A DNA stretch of 64,000 nucleotides from Eledone cirrhosa. Taxonomy: Eukaryota > Mollusca > Cephalopoda > Octopoda > Eledonidae. A program made the position numbers and the translations under genes. Each line of letters starts with the position of its first letter. Within the stretch, counting starts at the first letter, position 1. Of the stretch, positions 60,242-64,000 are shown in pieces. The notes beneath the pieces were generated by a model that worked only from the letters and a program-made list of their open reading frames with translations, searched no databases and was not told the DNA's origin. The DNA lies in contig OZ024741.1 of NCBI GenBank assembly GCA_964016885.1, forward strand, positions 28,776,809 to 28,840,808. Direction: 5' to 3'.

Positions 60242-61728
60242 TGTGGAGGTGCAGTTATAACAGTGGCACACTATGTCTCAGAGTGTCTGGAGAAGATGTA
60301 TCTCCCCCGTGTCTATTGTGTGGTGGTGCAGTTATAACAGTGGCACACATTGTCTCATAGTGTCTGGAGAAGATGTATCTCCTCTGTGTCTATTGTGTAG
60401 TGATGCAGTTATAACAGTGGTACACATTGTCTCAGAGTGTCTGGAGAAGATGTTTCTCCTCTGTGTCTATTGTGTGGTGGTGCAGTAATAACAGTGGCAC
60501 ACATTGTCTCAGAGTGTCTGGAGAAGATGTTTCTCCTCTGTGTCTATTGTGTGGTGGTGCAGTTATAACAGTGGCACACTATGTCTCAGAGTGTCTGGAG
60601 AAGATGTTTCTCCTCTGTGTCTATTGTGTGGTGGTGCAGTTATAACAGTGGCATACATTGTCTCAGAGTGTCTGGAGAAGATGTATCTCCTCTGTGTCTA
60701 TTGTGTGGTGGTGCAGTTATAACAGTGGCACACATTGTCTCAGAGTGTCTGGAGAAGATGTATCACCTCTGTGTCTATTGTGTGGTGGTGCAGTTATAAC
60801 AGTGGCACACATTGTCTCAGAGTGTCTGGAGAAGATGTATCTCCTCTGTGTCTATTGTGTGGTGGTGCAGTTATAACAGTGGCACACATTGTCTCAGAGT
60901 GTCTGGAGAAGATGTATCACCTCTGTGTCTATTGTGTGGTGGTGCAGTTATAACAGTGGCACACATTGTCTCAGAGTGTCTGGAGAAGATGTATCTCCTC
61001 TGTGTCTATTGTGTGGTGGTGCAGTTATAACAGTGGCGGACATTGTCTCAGAGTGTCTGAAAAAGATGTATCTCCCCTGTGTCTATTGTGTGGTGGTGCA
61101 GTTATAACAGTGGCACACATTGTCTCAGAGTGTCTGGAGAAGATGTATCTCCTCTGTGTCTATTGTGTGGAGGTGCAGTTATAACAGTGGCATACATTGT
61201 CTCAGAGTGTCTGGAGAAGATGTATCTCCTCTGTGTCTATTGTGTGGTGGTGCAGTTATAACAGTGGCACACATTGTCTCAGAATGTCTGGAGAAGATGT
61301 ATCTCCTCTGTGTCTATTGTGTGGTGGTGCAGTTATAACAGTGGAACACATTGTCTCAGAGTGTCTGGAGAAGATGTATCTCCTCTGTGTCTATTGTGTG
61401 GTGGTGCAGTTATAACAGTGGCACACATTGTCTCAGAGTGTCTGGAGAAGATGTATCTCCTCTGTGTCTATTGTGTGGTGGTGTAGTTATAACAGTGGCA
61501 TACATTGTCTCAGAGTGTCTGGAGAAGATGTATCTCCTCTGTGTCTATTGTGTGGTGGTGCAGTTATAACAGTGTCACACATTGTCTCAGAGTGTCTGGA
61601 GAAGATGAATCTCCTCTGTGTCTATTGTGTGGTGGTGGAGTTATAACAGTGGCACACATTGTCTCAGAGTGTCTGGAGAAGATGTATCTCCTCTGTGTCT
61701 ATTGTGTGGTGGTGCAGTTATAACAGTG
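60242..61728 (+). repeat. 22-monomer repeat (1,694 bp), copy 2
   Basis: Matches copy 1 at an offset of 1,694 bp, including the rare GATGAATC (near 61,608), until about 61,728, where GGCACAC with GTGTGTGG replaces GGAACAC. Sharing GATGAATC, which the 45.7-kb relative lacks, makes this a recent duplication. Confidence 0.9.
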
Positions 61729-64000
61729 GCACACATTGTCTCAGAGTGTGTGGAGAAGATGTATCTCCTCTGTGTCTATTGTGTGGTGATGCAGTTATAA
61801 CAGTGGCACACATTGTCTCAGAGTGTGTGGAGAAGATGTATCTCCTCTGTGTCTATTGTGTGGTGGCGCAGTTATAACAGTGGTACACATTGTCTCAGAG
61901 TGTCTGGAGAAGATGTATCTCCCCTGTGTCTATTGTGTGGAGGTGCAGTTATAACAGTGGCATACATTGTCTCAGAGTGTCTGGAGAAGATGTATCTCCT
62001 CTGTGTCTATTGTGTAGTGGTGCAGTTATAACAGTGGCACACATTGTCTCAGAGTGTCTGGAGAAGATGTATCTCCCCGTGTCTATTGTGTGGTGGTGCA
62101 GTTATAACAGTGGCACACATTGTCTCAGAGTGTCTGGGGAAGTTGTATCTCCTCTGTGTCTATTGTGTGCTGGTGAATTTATAACAGTGGCACACATTGT
62201 CTCAGAGTGTCTGGAGAAGATGTATCTCCTCTGTGTCTATTGTGTGGTGGTACAGTAATAACAGTGGCACACTATGTCTCAGAGTGTCTGGAGAAGATGT
62301 ATCTCCCCCGTGTCTATTGTGTGGTGGTGCAGTTATAACAGTGGCACACATTGTCTCAGAGTGTCTGGAGAAGATGTATCTCCTCTGTGTCTATTGTGTG
62401 GAGGTGCAGTCATAACAGTGGCATACATTGTCTCAGAGTGTCTGGAGAAGATGTATCTCCTCTGTGTCTATTGTGTAGTGGTGCAGTTATAACAGTGGCA
62501 TACATTGTCTCAGAGTGTCTGGAGAAGATGTATCTCCTCTGTGTCTATTGTGTGGTGGTGCAGTTATAACAGTGGCACACATTGTCTCAGAGTGTCTGGA
62601 GAAGATGTATCTCCTCTGTGTCTATTGTGTGGTGGTGCAGTTATAACAGTGGCATACATTGTCTCAGAGTGTCTGGAGAAGATGTATCTCCCCCGTGTCT
62701 ATTGTGTGGTGGTGCAGTTATAACAGTGGCACACATTGTCTCAGAGTGTCTGGGGAAGTTGTATCTCCTCTGTGTCTATTGTGTGCTGGTGAATTTATAA
62801 CAGTGGCACACATTGTCTCAGAGTGTCTGGAGAAGATGTATCTCCTCTGTGTCTATTGTGTGGTGGTACAGTAATAACAGTGGCACACTATGTCTCAGAG
62901 TGTCTGGAGAAGATGTATCTCCCCCGTGTCTATTGTGTGGTGGTGCAGTTATAACAGTGGCACACATTGTCTCAGAGTGTCTGGAGAAGATGTATCTCCT
63001 CTGTGTCTATTGTGTGGAGGTGCAGTCATAACAGTGGCATACATTTTCTCAGAGTGTTTGGAGAAGATGTATCTCCTCTGTGTCTATTGTGTAGTGGTGC
63101 AGTTATAACAGTGGCATACATTGTCTCAGAGTGTCTGGAGAAGATGTATCTCCTCTGTGTCTATTGTGTGGTGGTGCAGTTATAACAGTGGCACACATTG
63201 TCTCAGAGTGTCTGGAGAAGATGTATCTCCTCTGTGTCTATTGTGTGGTGGTGCAGTTATAACAGTGGCGGACATTGTCTCAGAGTGTCTGAAAAAGATG
63301 TATCTCCCCTGTGTATATTGTGTGGTTGTGCAGTTATAACAGTGGCACACATTGTCTCAGAGTGTCTGGAGAATATGTTTCTCCTCTGTGTCTATTGTGT
63401 GGTGGTGCAGTTATAACGGTGGCACACATTGTCTCAGAGTGTCTGGAGAAGATGTATCTCCTCTGTGTCTATTGTGTAGTGATGCAATTATAACAGTGGC
63501 ACACATTGTCTCAGAGTGTCTGGAGAATATGTTTCTCCTCTGTGTCTATTGTGTGGTGGTGCAGTTATAACAGTGGCACACATTGTCTCAGAGTGTCTGG
63601 AGAAGATGTATCTCCTCTGTGCCTATTGTGTGGTGGTGCAGTTATAACAGTGGCGGACATTGTCTCAGAGTGTCTGAAAAAGATGTATCTCCCCTGTGTC
63701 TATTGTGGGGTGGTGCAGTTATAACAGTGTCACACATTGTCTCAGAGTGTCTGGAGAAGATGTATCTCCTCTGTGTCTATTGTGTGGAGGTGCAGTTATA
63801 ACAGTGGCATACATTGTCTCAGAGTGTCTGGAGAAGATGTATCTCCTCTGTGTCTATTGTGTGGTGGTGCAGTTATAACAGTGGCACACATTGTCTCAGA
63901 GTGTCTGGAGAAGATGTATCTCCTCTGTGTCTATTGTGTGGTGGTGCAGTTATAACAGTGGCATACATTGTCTCAGAGTGTCTGGAGAAGATGTATCTCC
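61729..64000 (+). repeat. Right-end domain B segment, array continues beyond window
   Basis: First matches 45.8-46.5 kb (GTGGCGCAG, CTCCCCGTG 76-mer) but lacks one CCCCCG monomer before GTGAATTTATAAC (62,166). From about 62.5 kb it matches 53.04-53.95 kb, including ACATTTTCTC near 63,044, with a private GTGTTTGGAG near 63,056. The last units resemble 40.5-40.9 kb. The final partial monomer starts at 63,937. No gene, array edge or unique flank is reached. Confidence 0.88.

Larger units (their letters stand above)
1..64000 (+). repeat. 77-bp tandem satellite array filling the window
   Basis: The 77-bp unit beginning TGTGGTGGTG repeats head to tail from the first to the last base, with no orientation change. 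I count 831 full monomers up to 63,936 and a 64-base partial. The net shortfall of 51 bases is fully explained by located indels: eighteen AG deletions, one other 2-base loss near 46,930, one 3-base loss near 34,046, and ten 1-base losses near 23,910, 36,670, 39,213, 43,525, 46,143, 48,363, 52,145, 55,917, 57,765 and 62,073. No unique sequence, transposon, inversion or gene interrupts it. Both ends of the array lie outside the window. Known role of such arrays: heterochromatin, often centromeric or subtelomeric; nothing here decides which. Confidence 0.98.

Noticed and set aside
35797..62505. A 9,468-bp super-period (the same offset links 35,797 to 45,265 and 53,037 to 62,505)
   Set aside because: The two pairs involve different blocks and the offset does not hold for sequence between them, so the equality is probably chance in an array where all offsets are near multiples of 77.
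32..63955. Hundreds of about 72-codon open frames as a protein gene family
   Set aside because: They start on TTG, overlap each other in all three frames, and recur every 77 bp because only one frame of the monomer holds a stop. No separate start site, codon bias or frame preservation is seen.
1..64000. CRISPR array
   Set aside because: Repeats abut with no unique spacers, the unit is 77 bp, and no cas-like genes are present.
1..64000. CENP-B box in the monomer
   Set aside because: The box needs TTCG and CGGGA cores. The consensus has no CpG, and none of the CpG-bearing variants I listed resembles either core.
1..64000. Telomeric or rDNA spacer repeat
   Set aside because: No TTAGGG-like motif run and no rRNA sequence is seen; the monomer is a complex 77-mer.
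1..64000. Inserted transposable elements or inverted segments
   Set aside because: Monomer phase is accounted for to the base across the window by small deletions alone, leaving no room for an insertion, and no reverse-oriented unit was seen.

Overview
The whole 64,000-base window is one uninterrupted satellite DNA array. A 77-bp monomer is repeated head to tail, always in the same orientation, with no embedded gene, transposon, RNA gene or unique sequence that I could find. From base 1 (taken as monomer position 1) I count 831 complete monomers ending at 63,936, plus a 64-base partial. The array is 51 bases shorter than 831 x 77. That deficit equals the sum of the indels I located by eye: eighteen 75-bp monomers missing an AG, one other 75-mer, ten 76-mers and one 74-mer. 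Nothing is therefore inserted anywhere. This much tandem repeat points to eukaryotic heterochromatin (centromeric, pericentromeric or subtelomeric). The consensus is about 45% GC, G+T-rich on the + strand, and has no CpG although base composition predicts three to four, which suits a heavily CpG-methylated genome such as that of a vertebrate. I cannot name the species.

Layout. Domain A (about 1-34 kb) carries all eighteen AG-deleted 75-bp monomers and marker variants such as GTGTGTGG, CTGGTGAAG and ATTGGCTCAG. It holds a mosaic left part (1-10.2 kb), then five tandem copies of a 27- or 29-monomer higher-order repeat (HOR; 10,234-21,077), then long re-used blocks of the left part (21.1-34.3 kb). 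A short, more divergent junction (about 33.4-35.6 kb, echoed at 23.8-25.2 kb) leads to domain B (35.6-64 kb). Domain B has different markers (GTGAATTTATAAC, CAGTCATAAC, CAATTATAAC, GAATATGTTTC, TATCACCTC) and nine of the ten 76-bp monomers. Its HORs are 33/32 monomers (35,612-40,614), 49 monomers or 3,772 bp (46,465-56,489), and 22 monomers or 1,694 bp (58,548-61,728).

Coding potential. Hundreds of open frames of about 72 codons exist on the + strand, but they are arithmetic by-products: 77 is not a multiple of 3 and only one frame of the monomer has a stop (TAA in TTATAA), so every frame is open for 76 codons and closes every 231 bp. I annotate no protein-coding gene. One translated stretch of the monomer does, however, match the C-x2-C-x8-H-x4-C zinc-knuckle pattern found near the C-terminus of many LINE (non-LTR retrotransposon) reverse transcriptases, with a surrounding TV.HIVSEC context. 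I infer, without proof, that the satellite may have arisen from a piece of a LINE.

The elements do not act together as genes. What can be read here is the history of the array: repeated unequal exchange and segmental duplication at scales from 2 to about 50 monomers, recent enough that HOR copies differ by few or no visible bases.
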